A DNA stretch of 64,000 nucleotides from an uncultured Lachnospiraceae bacterium (lineage in GTDB: Bacteria > Bacillota > Clostridia > Lachnospirales > Lachnospiraceae), in contig CANPZI010000010.1 in the NCBI GenBank assembly GCA_947588995.1, forward strand, positions 32,851-96,850, written 5' to 3'. Both the position numbers and the translations under genes were made by a program. Positions 49,999 through 58,887 of this stretch are shown piece after piece. Under the pieces are notes generated by a model. The model saw only the letters and a program-made list of their open reading frames with translations. It was not told the DNA's origin and ran no database searches. The stretch's first letter is position 1. Every line of letters begins with the position of its first letter.

Positions 49999-52665
49999 AT
50001 GAAAAAAGTGATATTGTGGACGGGCATCGCGGCGTCGGCCGCAGCCCTGACGGCGGCGTGCCTGTTAAGCCCGATACAAAAGAAGTCATTGGTTGATCCT
50101 CTGCTGCGCCACAGCGAGAGCAATCCCTATTCCTCAGAGGTGCTTTCGGAATCGTATCTTCAGGATCTGTATGAGGCGAATCTGGGCGCGGACGCGGAGG
50201 AAATTCCGCTGATAGCAAACGAGGCGTGGGAGTATGCGAGACACTATGATCTGATCCTCCACGACGATCATCCGGCGTCCTCGGACTGGACGATCCGGCT
50301 GCTTGGGATGGAGGGCACGGATGCGCTGGCGCAGAGCGTCAATGCCTATCATGAGGAATTGTATCGGATGGGAAAAGCCCATTTGGAAGAGCGGCAGAAA
50401 TGGGCGATCGAAAACAGCAGCGAGCTCAGTTGGACGGATTTTGGCGTTTATAACGGCGATCTGCTGACGAAGGCGGCTTATACATGGGGGAATATCGTTA
50501 CGGTGGTCGATGTAATGGATCATTTTTCCTTTGGAGGCTTCCTGGAGCTGCCTGCCAACTTTAACAAGACGACGGGCGAACGCTACGAACTGTCCGATCT
50601 TTTCTGTACGCAGGATTATCAGGAGAGGCTGCTGCAGATCATGGCGGAAAAGTATGAAGATGGCGCCATGTGGGGCTCTCGTCTTTCAAGAAGCACAAGC
50701 TGGGAGGAAGGGTGGCCAATCTTTGGGATCACATACAGGGGGCTGCTGCTCAGCGAGGGTTTTCATGGATTCACCGCGTTAGTCGAATGGCGGGATATGA
50801 AAGATATCCTGTCGCCGGCATTTATCTCAGAGGTGCTCGTGTATGCGGATTGGGAGGATAACTTCTTTGCCGATGCCAATCAGAGGTATCTGAATCCGGA
50901 AATGGCGGATGTTGGGCCGGATACGGAGCTGCGGCAGGAGTGTGGCGTGGAAGCTTTGACGATTTTGGATACAGGATTGCAGTGGACGTCTTATCGGGAC
51001 TTTGAGGAGACGGACCGACAGCAGTACAGAGTCATTGCCTCCGCAGACGATATTTACGAGTATGATAAATATGATGGCGATGATGCCGTCATACGGGCGA
51101 TGTGCAGCTATCTGGCCTCCACGGGAACACAGGCGCAGAAGAAGACATGGCGGCTTCTGGAGCGCATGACTGATATCAGCGCGGACGGTCGGCTGGCAAG
51201 CGTCTGTTTTGCAGACGGAACGCAGCGAGTACATCTGCTGGTGAATACGGCGGAGCAGACGTACAGTGTTGTGGAGATCTGTCATGCGCAGGACGCGGTG
51301 GATACAGTAACAGGGGACTATGCGCTTGCGCCGGCGCTGGCCGCGGCTGAGGGCTGGCAGGAGACGGATGATACGCTTTCGGGCGACGGATTTTTTATCA
51401 ATGCAGAGCAGGTGTACTATGACGAGTATGCGGAGCAGGACGCAGCGCGCGCGGTACAGACTTATGCGAAAGAACAGGGGATAGAGGAGGAAGAGTGGGA
51501 GCTGGTATACCTGTACAGTGTGAACCGCAGTCCCCGTGACCCGAAGCGTGGCACCCTCCATGTGTTCGTGCGTTCTCTATCCTCCGGCCGGCAACTGTAT
51601 CTGCTGCTGCGCGGGCCGGCATACCAAAAGAACGAATGGCTGGTCATAGCCGATATACAAAGTGGAGACGCGGGAGCACATGAACTTCCGGATAGTTTCT
51701 ATAACACTTCTGCACAATGGCATTCCTATGATGCGTGGCGGGCGCATGAAAGAGAGTTTACTTACCAGATCCGCAGCGACCAGACTTACAATCAGTATGA
51801 TACGACCTACAGCTTCCAGTTGGTGTGCGCGCTGGAAGCGTATCTGACCAATACGGAAGCCGACAGGACGGCAGTCTGGGAGATCGATGATGAGAAGTTC
51901 ATCGGTCAGGGAAGTCTGGCGGATGTATGGTATACAAGCGCTGACAGGCAGGTACACCTGGCGGTGGATATCGCTGACAGGATGTATGCGGAGATAGAGA
52001 CATACCGGCAGTTCCCGACCAAAGAGAGCGGCCTGTCTGAAGCGCCGGAAGAGATTACGGTGGATATGGCTAACGGGGAAAGCTATGCAATCACAAAAGA
52101 AACGTTTGTGATCGACCATGACCACTTCCTGCCGGAGTATTCCACTGTGGACTATCCGATCATAAAATTTTCTGATGATGAGACAAATGACAGACTGGGC
52201 GAAAAAATCAATCGGCTATTCTATGAAACGGCAATGCTTCATTATGATGAGGAATTAGGGCAGGAAATCAATGCGGCATATGCCTGCAATTATGTTATAG
52301 CAAATGCGGATGATGATTCTGTCAGCATTTTGTATCGCAGCACGCAAGGCGCCGGAGGAGGTGCCGGCAATCAGGAGTATGCGGTTACCGTATCGCTGGC
52401 TGACGGGAGTGTGGTGTCCCTTGCGGATCTTGGGCGCGCGGATGACATGCTGCGCAGACTGGAGAACTACAGCGGAACGATTTATTATAGCTACTGTGAG
52501 CCGGACATATGGACGGAACATAAGGAGAAGTTTGTTAGAGAATGGCAGAAAGATGAGCATTCCCTTTTACACGGCTGGTATCTGCATGACGGCAGGCTCG
52601 GATTCATTTTTTGGTATCCCCTCGGCAATCGGCTCAATACCGCGTTTGAATTTGAACTGTTGTGA
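49999..52665 (+). CDS. Large exported protein with RsiV/DUF3298-like end, function unknown
   Basis: This 888-residue protein has an N-terminal hydrophobic segment (about 4-22) with ALTAAC, a possible lipobox with Cys 21. A long extracytoplasmic region of unknown fold follows, rich in Asp, Glu, Trp and Tyr. The C-terminal part (about 700-885; DYPIIKFSDDETNDRLGEKI, then SLADGSVVSLADLG) resembles the DUF3298-like end of the preceding protein. The start at ATG 49999 follows GAGGTGAG. Both proteins are probably cell-surface. AT content rises toward the end of this gene, which is consistent with acquired DNA, but I could not measure it. Confidence 0.6.
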   Translation: MKKVILWTGIAASAAALTAACLLSPIQKKSLVDPLLRHSESNPYSSEVLSESYLQDLYEANLGADAEEIPLIANEAWEYARHYDLILHDDHPASSDWTIRLLGMEGTDALAQSVNAYHEELYRMGKAHLEERQKWAIENSSELSWTDFGVYNGDLLTKAAYTWGNIVTVVDVMDHFSFGGFLELPANFNKTTGERYELSDLFCTQDYQERLLQIMAEKYEDGAMWGSRLSRSTSWEEGWPIFGITYRGLLLSEGFHGFTALVEWRDMKDILSPAFISEVLVYADWEDNFFADANQRYLNPEMADVGPDTELRQECGVEALTILDTGLQWTSYRDFEETDRQQYRVIASADDIYEYDKYDGDDAVIRAMCSYLASTGTQAQKKTWRLLERMTDISADGRLASVCFADGTQRVHLLVNTAEQTYSVVEICHAQDAVDTVTGDYALAPALAAAEGWQETDDTLSGDGFFINAEQVYYDEYAEQDAARAVQTYAKEQGIEEEEWELVYLYSVNRSPRDPKRGTLHVFVRSLSSGRQLYLLLRGPAYQKNEWLVIADIQSGDAGAHELPDSFYNTSAQWHSYDAWRAHEREFTYQIRSDQTYNQYDTTYSFQLVCALEAYLTNTEADRTAVWEIDDEKFIGQGSLADVWYTSADRQVHLAVDIADRMYAEIETYRQFPTKESGLSEAPEEITVDMANGESYAITKETFVIDHDHFLPEYSTVDYPIIKFSDDETNDRLGEKINRLFYETAMLHYDEELGQEINAAYACNYVIANADDDSVSILYRSTQGAGGGAGNQEYAVTVSLADGSVVSLADLGRADDMLRRLENYSGTIYYSYCEPDIWTEHKEKFVREWQKDEHSLLHGWYLHDGRLGFIFWYPLGNRLNTAFEFELL

Positions 52666-52948
52666 AAGCATACAGGGACGTTGATGATGGGAGCGCAAAT
52701 GAAATATCGTTCATCTTTCTCTATAAATTTTGTTGCAATCCTATCGCGTTTATGCTATCATAACCGCAAACATATCTGGGAAGTCTGGCAGTTCTGACGG
52801 CATGTCTTATATTTCTGCTCTGAGAGACTTTCTTATATGCACACAAACAAAATACGCTGTAAAAAATGTATTATATCCACTAAATTTCCTTGTATTTTCT
52901 GTTATATCGTGCCATACTATACATGTATTAAATGATGGAGGTACATGT

Positions 52949-54256
52949 ATGTATCGGATCGCGATGGAAAAACTGATGAAATGGAAAGAAAGTAAGCGCC
53001 GAAAGCCCTTGATTATCGAAGGCGCGCGTCAGGTCGGTAAAACCTGGCTGATGAAAGAATTTGGCAGACAGGCGTATGCGGACACAGTATATATTAATTT
53101 TGACGCTAATTCCAGAATGGCAGAGTTATTTGCCTCCGATCTGGATACTGACCGTCTGATCACAGGATTGGAGTTGTATGCGGGCCGCAAGATCGATCCT
53201 GACAATTTTTTGTTGATTTTTGATGAAGTGCAGGAAGTTCCGCGAGCGCTGGCATCTCTGAAATATTTTTACGAGAATGCGCCGCAGTATCATATTGTGT
53301 GTGCCGGTTCTCTGCTCGGCATTGCTATGCATCAAGGGACGTCTTTCCCCGTTGGCAAGGTGGATTTTCTGAAGCTTTATCCGCTTTCTTTCAAGGAGTT
53401 TTTGATGGCGGTCGGCAAGGAGCGTTTTGCCAAGTTGCTTGATGGACAAGATTTTCAGATGATCACAGGATTTAAGCAGACATATATCGACGCCTTGAAA
53501 CACTACTACTTTATCGGCGGTATGCCGGAAGCGGTACAGAGCTTTGCGGAAAACAAAGATTTTAATGAAGTTCGTGAAATTCAAAAGAGGATACTTGCCG
53601 CGTATGAGCAGGATTTCTCCAAACATGCCCCGATAGAGATTGTTCCAAAGATCCGAATGGTATGGAACAGCATACTTTCCCAGCTTGCCAAAGAAAACAA
53701 AAAATTTATTTACGGACTTGTCCGTGAAGGCGCACGCGCGAAAGAATATGAAACGGCGATCATGTGGCTGAGCGACTGCGGCCTGATTCATAAGATCAGC
53801 CGCATCAATGCGGCCGGCATTCCTTTGAGGACATATGAAGACTTGAGGGCGTTTAAGCTGTTTATGGTGGACGTCGGGCTTCTGGGGTGTATGGCCGGAC
53901 TGCGCCAGCGCACACTGCTGGATGGCAGCGAGTTTTTTACTGAGTTCAAAGGCGCCCTTACAGAGCAGTATGTCTGCCAGCAGCTAAAAACCATAGAGGA
54001 CCTGGAAATCTACTATTACACCAACGACAGAGGCTCCTGCGAGATTGATTTTGTCGTTGGTACAGGGGAGCGGGTCGTTCCCGTTGAAGTAAAGGCGGAG
54101 ATCAACCTGAAAGCCAAAAGCCTGAAAACCTATCGTGAAAAATTTTCACCTGAAATTTCTGTCCGCACATCTATGGCGGATTACAAAAAAGAAGAGGGAT
54201 TGGTCAATCTGCCGTTATATGCGATAGACCGGATCGCTGAGATATCCATAAGTTAA
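52949..54256 (+). CDS. AAA ATPase with DUF4143 domain
   Basis: This 435-residue cytoplasmic protein has an AAA_14 domain (Walker A GARQVGKTWL about 29-38, Walker B FLLIFDEVQEVP about 87-98, sensor CAGSLLG). A C-terminal DUF4143 region (about 200-370) follows, with a PD-(D/E)xK-nuclease-like end (EIDFVVGTGERVVPVEVKAE). Such proteins are common in accessory parts of bacterial genomes and often proposed to be defence- or toxin-related, but their function is unproven. ATG 52949 has TGGAGG at ideal distance; the longer upstream frame is not supported. It precedes a toxin-antitoxin pair. Confidence 0.92.
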   Translation: MYRIAMEKLMKWKESKRRKPLIIEGARQVGKTWLMKEFGRQAYADTVYINFDANSRMAELFASDLDTDRLITGLELYAGRKIDPDNFLLIFDEVQEVPRALASLKYFYENAPQYHIVCAGSLLGIAMHQGTSFPVGKVDFLKLYPLSFKEFLMAVGKERFAKLLDGQDFQMITGFKQTYIDALKHYYFIGGMPEAVQSFAENKDFNEVREIQKRILAAYEQDFSKHAPIEIVPKIRMVWNSILSQLAKENKKFIYGLVREGARAKEYETAIMWLSDCGLIHKISRINAAGIPLRTYEDLRAFKLFMVDVGLLGCMAGLRQRTLLDGSEFFTEFKGALTEQYVCQQLKTIEDLEIYYYTNDRGSCEIDFVVGTGERVVPVEVKAEINLKAKSLKTYREKFSPEISVRTSMADYKKEEGLVNLPLYAIDRIAEISIS

Positions 54257-54422
54257 AAGAGGAATTGGCGGAGGTGATTGATACTTCAAATCTTATAAAA
54301 TATAATTTATTTTTATAAATGTAGTTAAGAAAGATTGTAAATTTGCATTATTCGTGCAAAATATTGCTTTTTTCGTGCAGATGGCATATACTATGAGCAC
54401 TAGCAGGAAAGGAGATGATTGT

Positions 54423-54701
54423 ATGGCTGGCACTACAACGAATATCAGTATCCGTATGGATACCGATCTCAAGGCACAGGCGGATGCCCTTTTTGCAGAG
54501 CTGGGCATGAACCTGTCCACTGCGTTTAACATTTTTGTCCGTCAGTCGCTCCGCGAGGGCCGAATTCCGTTTGATGTCTCCCTGAACACGCCCAACAAGG
54601 AAACGATTGCCGCCATGTTAGAAGCGGAAAGGATTGCAAAAGACCCGTCCGTGAAAGGCTACACCGATCTCGACGAGTTGTTTGCTGATCTGAAAAAATG
54701 A
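54423..54701 (+). CDS. DinJ/RelB-family antitoxin
   Basis: This 92-residue antitoxin has an N-terminal ribbon-helix-helix (TTTNISIRMDTDLKAQADAL, then FAELGMNLSTAFNIFVRQSL). A C-terminal segment (DLDELFADLKK) that wraps the toxin follows. ATG 54423 uses AAAGGAG. Its last codons overlap the toxin gene by 4 nt (ATGA), the standard coupled order antitoxin-toxin. Autorepression by the complex is usual for the family. Confidence 0.93.
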   Translation: MAGTTTNISIRMDTDLKAQADALFAELGMNLSTAFNIFVRQSLREGRIPFDVSLNTPNKETIAAMLEAERIAKDPSVKGYTDLDELFADLKK

Positions 54702-55063
54702 GAAAAACAAAGTACACCGTCAAACTCACTACGCAATTCAAAAAAGATTACAAGCTGGCAATGAAACGTGGATTAAGAATCAGCCTGTTGGAAGATGTTG
54801 TCGCTGCCTTGGCTATGGGCGAAGAGTTGCCGGACAAGAATAAAGACCATCCTTTGACCGGAAGCTGGGCAGGGCACAGGGAATGCCATATCCAGTCGGA
54901 TTGGTTATTGGTCTACCGCATTGAGGACGATGTGCTGGTGCTGACATTGGCCCGCACCGGGACGCACAGCGATCTGTTTGGGAAATTCTTTTTTGAAGTG
55001 TCATATAAAGTCATAAATTTTCCGGCAAATATGACAAACGAAAAAATCGCTGAGAGCCGCTAA
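54698..55063 (+). CDS. YafQ/RelE-family mRNA interferase toxin
   Basis: This 121-residue toxin cleaves mRNA on the ribosome in its family. Residues equivalent to the YafQ active site are all present: KDHPLTG (His), RECHIQSDW (His, Asp, Trp), and RTGTHSDLF (His and Phe). E. coli YafQ ends at that last motif; this protein carries about 25 more residues (from GKFFFEVSYK to the C-terminus) of unclear role. Such a tail is unusual and could reflect read-through of a lost stop. It is paired with the overlapping DinJ-like antitoxin. Confidence 0.92.
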   Translation: MRKTKYTVKLTTQFKKDYKLAMKRGLRISLLEDVVAALAMGEELPDKNKDHPLTGSWAGHRECHIQSDWLLVYRIEDDVLVLTLARTGTHSDLFGKFFFEVSYKVINFPANMTNEKIAESR

Positions 55064-55093
55064 ATTAAAGGCTTTCAGCAATCTTTTAACAAG

Positions 55094-55179
55094 CGGAGTT
55101 GGAGGGATTCGAACCCTCGTGCCCCGGAGGGCAAACGCATTTCGAGTGCGCCCCGTTATGACCACTTCGATACAACTCC
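55094..55179 (-). tRNA. tRNA-Ser, anticodon CGA
   Basis: Minus-strand sequence begins GGAGTTGTATCGAAGTGG and ends CCAACTCC plus discriminator G. Acceptor (GGAGTTG/CAACTCC), D, anticodon (GCGCA-CTCGAAA-TGCGT), a long variable arm (class II) and T arm (GAGGG-TTCGAAT-CCCTC) all fold. The anticodon CGA reads UCG. CCA is not encoded. Confidence 0.97.
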
Positions 55180-55261
55180 GTACTCATAGATTATAATTTG
55201 TATTGACGAGAATGTCCACTGTTTTTCTTAAAACTTCTGCAATTTGGGAGAGAGTTCATTC

Positions 55262-55762
55262 ATGACACGAGATGAAAAGTACATGAAAGAGGCTTTGAAA
55301 CAGGCGCGGAAAGCCTATGAACTGGGAGAAGTGCCGATCGGCTGTGTGATTGTGTATGAGGATAAGATCATCGGGCGGGGATATAATCGGCGCAATACCG
55401 ACAGGAATACGCTGGCTCATGCGGAGATCACAGCGATCAATAAGGCAAGTAAGAAGCTTCATGACTGGCGGCTGGAAGGATGTACGCTGTACGTTACGCT
55501 GGAACCGTGCCAGATGTGCGCGGGGGCGATCGTGCAGGCGCGGGTCACGGAGGTTGTCATGGGGAGTATGAACGCGAAAGCGGGCTGCGGCGGTTCGATC
55601 CTGAACATTCTGGAGATGCCGGAGTTCAACCATCAGGTACAGGTGCGCCGAGGGGTGCTCGCCGAGGAGTGTACCGAGATGCTGATGACTTTTTTTAAGG
55701 AGCTTCGCATCCGCAATAAGCGGGAAAAAGAACTGAAAAAGGCGAATAAGATGCAGTTGTGA
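55262..55762 (+). CDS. tadA: tRNA-adenosine deaminase
   Basis: This 166-residue zinc deaminase converts A34 to inosine in tRNA-Arg(ACG). The zinc site HAEI and PCQMCAGA and the proton-shuttle Glu are present, and the length and the end (LMTFFKELR.RNK) match TadA rather than cytidine or guanine deaminases. ATG 55262 with GGGAGAG is preferred to the TTG at 55244. It lies directly beside a tRNA gene and upstream of the phosphofructokinase gene. Confidence 0.93.
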   Translation: MTRDEKYMKEALKQARKAYELGEVPIGCVIVYEDKIIGRGYNRRNTDRNTLAHAEITAINKASKKLHDWRLEGCTLYVTLEPCQMCAGAIVQARVTEVVMGSMNAKAGCGGSILNILEMPEFNHQVQVRRGVLAEECTEMLMTFFKELRIRNKREKELKKANKMQL

Positions 55763-55779
55763 TACGGTTTGAAATAGTA

Positions 55780-55812
55780 TATAATATTCGCGAAGACAAT
55801 GAGCCGTGCAAA
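55780..55812. repeat. 33-bp interspersed repeat, copy 1
   Basis: A 33-bp element starting TATAATATTCGCGAAGACAA matches 29 of 33 bases with a second copy at 61923-61955. Both copies begin with a consensus -10 sequence and lie upstream of genes, here pfkA. Confidence 0.75.
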
Positions 55813-55854
55813 TTGAGAATTAATATAAAAAAACAAAGCATAGGAGGAATGGCG

Positions 55855-56928
55855 ATGAGGAGAATAGGTATGTTGACCAGTGGAGGCGACTGTCAGGCGC
55901 TTAATGCTGCGATGCGCGGTGTTGTGAAATGCCTGTCCTGCAGTGGAGAGGATGTTGAGATCTATGGATTCCTGGACGGCTACAAGGGATTGATCTACGG
56001 AGATTTCCGTATGCTGACAGGACATGATTTCGCAGGCATTCTGACGAAAGGCGGCACAATTCTTGGCAGTTCCAGAACGCCTTTCAAGCTGATGCGCGAG
56101 CCGGATGAAAACGGCCTCGACAAGGTAGAGGCGATGAAACAGAATTACTATAAACTGAAGCTCGACTGTATGGTGATCCTGGGTGGTAACGGCACGCACA
56201 AGACGGCAAATCTGCTGCGCGAGGAGGGGCTGAATGTCATCACACTCCCCAAGACGATTGACAACGATCTGTGGGGCACGGATATGACTTTCGGTTTCCA
56301 GAGCGCGGTCAATATCGCTACGGACTGCATCGACTGCATTCACACAACGGCTTCCTCGCATGGGCGTATCTTTATTGTTGAAGTCATGGGTCACAAGGTC
56401 GGCTGGCTGACGCTCAATGCCGGTATGGCAGGCGGTGCGGACATCATCCTGATTCCTGAGATTCCTTATGATATTGACAAGGTGATTGAAGCTATCGAGG
56501 GACGTGAAAAGAGAGGTTCCCGCTTTACGATTATGGCGGTGGCGGAGGGTGCGATCTCCAAGGAGGACGCAAAACTCTCGAAGAAAGAATACAAAGAAAA
56601 ATTAAAGAATTATCCCTATCCGTCCGTCTCTTATGAGATTGCGGATCAGATTCAGAAAAAGTGCGGCAAGGAAGTGCGCGTGACTGTGCCGGGGCACACG
56701 CAGCGCGGCGGCAGCCCCTGCCCTTATGACCGCGTGTTCGCGACCAGGCTCGGCGCCGAGGCGGGCAAGTTGATTTTGCAGGGCGAGTACGGATTTATGG
56801 TAGGTTACAAGAACAGGGAGATTGTCAAAGTTCCTCTGGAAGAAGTGGCGGGTAAGCTGAAAATGGTATCGCCCGACGCCACCATCGTACAGGAGGCAAA
56901 AATGGTAGGCATCAGTTTCGGCGATTAG
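55855..56928 (+). CDS. pfkA: 6-phosphofructokinase
   Basis: This 357-residue glycolytic kinase phosphorylates fructose 6-phosphate. Visible motifs are LTSGGDCQALNAAMRG (phosphate binding), GGNGTHKTA near 100, PKTIDNDLWGTD (catalytic Asp near 128), EVMGHKVGWL and PGHTQRGGSPCPYDR. Gly after GGN is the ATP-type residue, whereas Lys in PKTIDND is seen in pyrophosphate-type and mixed enzymes; ATP use is more likely but not certain. The start is ATG 55855 behind AGGAGGA; ATG 55849 is too close to that site. A copy of the 33-bp repeat with a -10 sequence lies upstream. Confidence 0.93.
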   Translation: MRRIGMLTSGGDCQALNAAMRGVVKCLSCSGEDVEIYGFLDGYKGLIYGDFRMLTGHDFAGILTKGGTILGSSRTPFKLMREPDENGLDKVEAMKQNYYKLKLDCMVILGGNGTHKTANLLREEGLNVITLPKTIDNDLWGTDMTFGFQSAVNIATDCIDCIHTTASSHGRIFIVEVMGHKVGWLTLNAGMAGGADIILIPEIPYDIDKVIEAIEGREKRGSRFTIMAVAEGAISKEDAKLSKKEYKEKLKNYPYPSVSYEIADQIQKKCGKEVRVTVPGHTQRGGSPCPYDRVFATRLGAEAGKLILQGEYGFMVGYKNREIVKVPLEEVAGKLKMVSPDATIVQEAKMVGISFGD

Positions 56929-56939
56929 GGATTAGAACA

Positions 56940-58523
56940 ATGTCTTATACAGCGCTTTATCGAAAATTCCGTCCGGACTGCTTTGAGGATGTCAAAGGGC
57001 AGGAACATATTGTCACTACGCTGCGCAATCAGATCAGGGCGGAGCGCGTCGGCCATGCCTATCTCTTCTGCGGTACGCGGGGGACGGGCAAGACGACGGT
57101 CGCGAAGATTTTTGCCAAGGCGGTGAACTGTGAAGATCCGAGAGACGGCAGCCCGTGCGGCGAATGCGCTTCCTGCCGGGCTATCGCCGCGGGTGCGAGC
57201 ATGAATGTGATTGAGATCGACGCGGCGTCCAACAATGGTGTGGACAATATCAGAGAGATCGTCGAGGAAGTGGCGTACTCTCCCGCGGAGGGGAAATATA
57301 AGGTCTATATCATCGACGAGGTGCATATGCTGTCAATCGGCGCCTTCAATGCACTGTTAAAAACGCTGGAAGAGCCGCCGTCCTATGTGATTTTTATTCT
57401 GGCGACTACAGAAGTACACAAGATACCGATCACGATTCTGTCCCGCTGCCAGCGCTACGATTTCCGCAGAATCACGATTGATACGATTACGGCAAGACTG
57501 CAGGAACTGATGGAGACGGAACAGATTCAGGTCGAAGAGAAAGCGCTGCGGTATGTGGCGAAGACGGCGGATGGTTCCATGCGGGACGCCTTAAGCCTGC
57601 TGGATCAGTGTATTGCTTTTCATTTCGGACAGGAACTGACCTACGATAAAGTGCTTGATGTGCTTGGCGCGGTGGATACGGAGGTGTTTGGCAGACTGTT
57701 TCGCTATGTGCTGGCGAGGGACGTGTCCGGCTGTATTGAACTCCTCGAAGAGATCGTAATGCAGGGCAGGGAGCTTGGACAGTTCGTGACGGATTTTACC
57801 TGGTATCTGCGCAATCTGCTGCTGCTGAAATCTTCGGACAACGTGGAGGATGTGATTGACGTCTCCTCGGACAATCTGGTCAGGCTGCGGGAAGAGGCGG
57901 ATATGGCGGAAGCGGACGCTGTGATGCGGTATATCCGTATTTTTTCAGAGCTGTCGGGACAAATCAGATATGCGACGCAGAAACGTATCCTGATTGAGAT
58001 CGCGCTGATCAAATTGTGCCGGCCGGATATGGAGCGGGATTACGAGTCTGTGCTGGAGCGTGTTCGGGCAGTGGAAGAGAAACTGGAAAACGGAGTGGCT
58101 TTCGTGCCGACGGGCGGCGTGTCCGCCGGAGTGAATACGGGCGGCGCAGAGATTTCCCTGACACCGAAAAAAGAGCGTCCGCCGCTGCCTAAGGCGATAC
58201 CGGAGGATGTGCAGGCGGTATTGGACAGATGGCAGACGGTTGTAGGGCGAGCTCCCATGCCGATGAAACAGTATATCAAAAATGCGGGTTTAAGTCTGGG
58301 CGGGGACAATAAGCTGATGCTCGTGGTCGAAGACGGGCTGGCATCTGATTATTTCCTGCGGCAGGAAGGACACAGGGAGCAGCTGGAGCAGCTGTTGTCG
58401 GAGACGGTAGGCAAAGAAATTGAAGTGACGATACAGAGTGTACCGGACAGAGAGGCATTTGTCCAGAATTATGCAGATCTGTCTCAGATGATACGCATGG
58501 ATATTGAGATTGAGGATGAATAG
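56940..58523 (+). CDS. dnaX: DNA polymerase III subunits gamma and tau
   Basis: This 527-residue clamp-loader ATPase has YRKFRPDCFEDVKGQEH at the N-terminus, Walker A GTRGTGKTT (about 43-51), a four-Cys zinc module (CEDPRDGSPCGECASC), DEVHMLS and the sensor LSRCQRYDF. The C-terminal tau region is shorter than in E. coli. I see no slippery A-run, so gamma by frameshifting is not indicated. ATG 56940 has only a weak site. It begins 12 bp after pfkA and is followed by ybaB and recR, the conserved dnaX-ybaB-recR order. Confidence 0.97.
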   Translation: MSYTALYRKFRPDCFEDVKGQEHIVTTLRNQIRAERVGHAYLFCGTRGTGKTTVAKIFAKAVNCEDPRDGSPCGECASCRAIAAGASMNVIEIDAASNNGVDNIREIVEEVAYSPAEGKYKVYIIDEVHMLSIGAFNALLKTLEEPPSYVIFILATTEVHKIPITILSRCQRYDFRRITIDTITARLQELMETEQIQVEEKALRYVAKTADGSMRDALSLLDQCIAFHFGQELTYDKVLDVLGAVDTEVFGRLFRYVLARDVSGCIELLEEIVMQGRELGQFVTDFTWYLRNLLLLKSSDNVEDVIDVSSDNLVRLREEADMAEADAVMRYIRIFSELSGQIRYATQKRILIEIALIKLCRPDMERDYESVLERVRAVEEKLENGVAFVPTGGVSAGVNTGGAEISLTPKKERPPLPKAIPEDVQAVLDRWQTVVGRAPMPMKQYIKNAGLSLGGDNKLMLVVEDGLASDYFLRQEGHREQLEQLLSETVGKEIEVTIQSVPDREAFVQNYADLSQMIRMDIEIEDE

Positions 58524-58542
58524 AGAAAGGATATAAAAGGAC

Positions 58543-58887
58543 ATGGCAAAACGCGGTGGATTTCCGGGCGGTATGCCCGGCAACATGAACAATCTGATGA
58601 AGCAGGCACAGCGGATGCAGCGCCAGATGGAAGAAAGCCAGAAAGAGCTGGAGACGAAAGAGTTTGTGGCAAAAGCCGGAGGCGGTGCGGTGGAGGTGAC
58701 CGTGACGGGCGGCAAGGAGATCACGAAAGTGAAGCTGTCTGCGGAAGTGGTCGATCCTGACGATATCGAGATGCTGGAAGATCTTATCATGGCTGCGGCC
58801 AATGAGGCGCTTCGCATGGCGGATGAGGCGAATGCAGAGGTTATGAATAAGATGACCGGCGGTCTGGGCGGAGGATTTCCGTTCTGA
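58543..58887 (+). CDS. YbaB/EbfC-family nucleoid-associated protein
   Basis: This 114-residue protein has a Gly/Met-rich start (MAKRGGFPGGMPGNMNNLM) and a helix-strand core (VEVTVTGGKEITKVKLSAEV) typical of YbaB/EbfC. It binds DNA as a dimer and is thought to act with RecR or in nucleoid organisation. AAAGGA precedes ATG 58543, and its stop overlaps the recR start (TGATG), giving translational coupling. Confidence 0.95.
   Translation: MAKRGGFPGGMPGNMNNLMKQAQRMQRQMEESQKELETKEFVAKAGGGAVEVTVTGGKEITKVKLSAEVVDPDDIEMLEDLIMAAANEALRMADEANAEVMNKMTGGLGGGFPF

Noticed and set aside
55094..55179. Serine tRNA as the attachment site of an intact island
   Set aside because: No integrase gene and no second copy of the tRNA 3' end were found in the window, so only a weak inference is reported.
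56940..58523. Programmed frameshift in dnaX giving gamma
   Set aside because: No A-rich slippery site with a following hairpin is visible.
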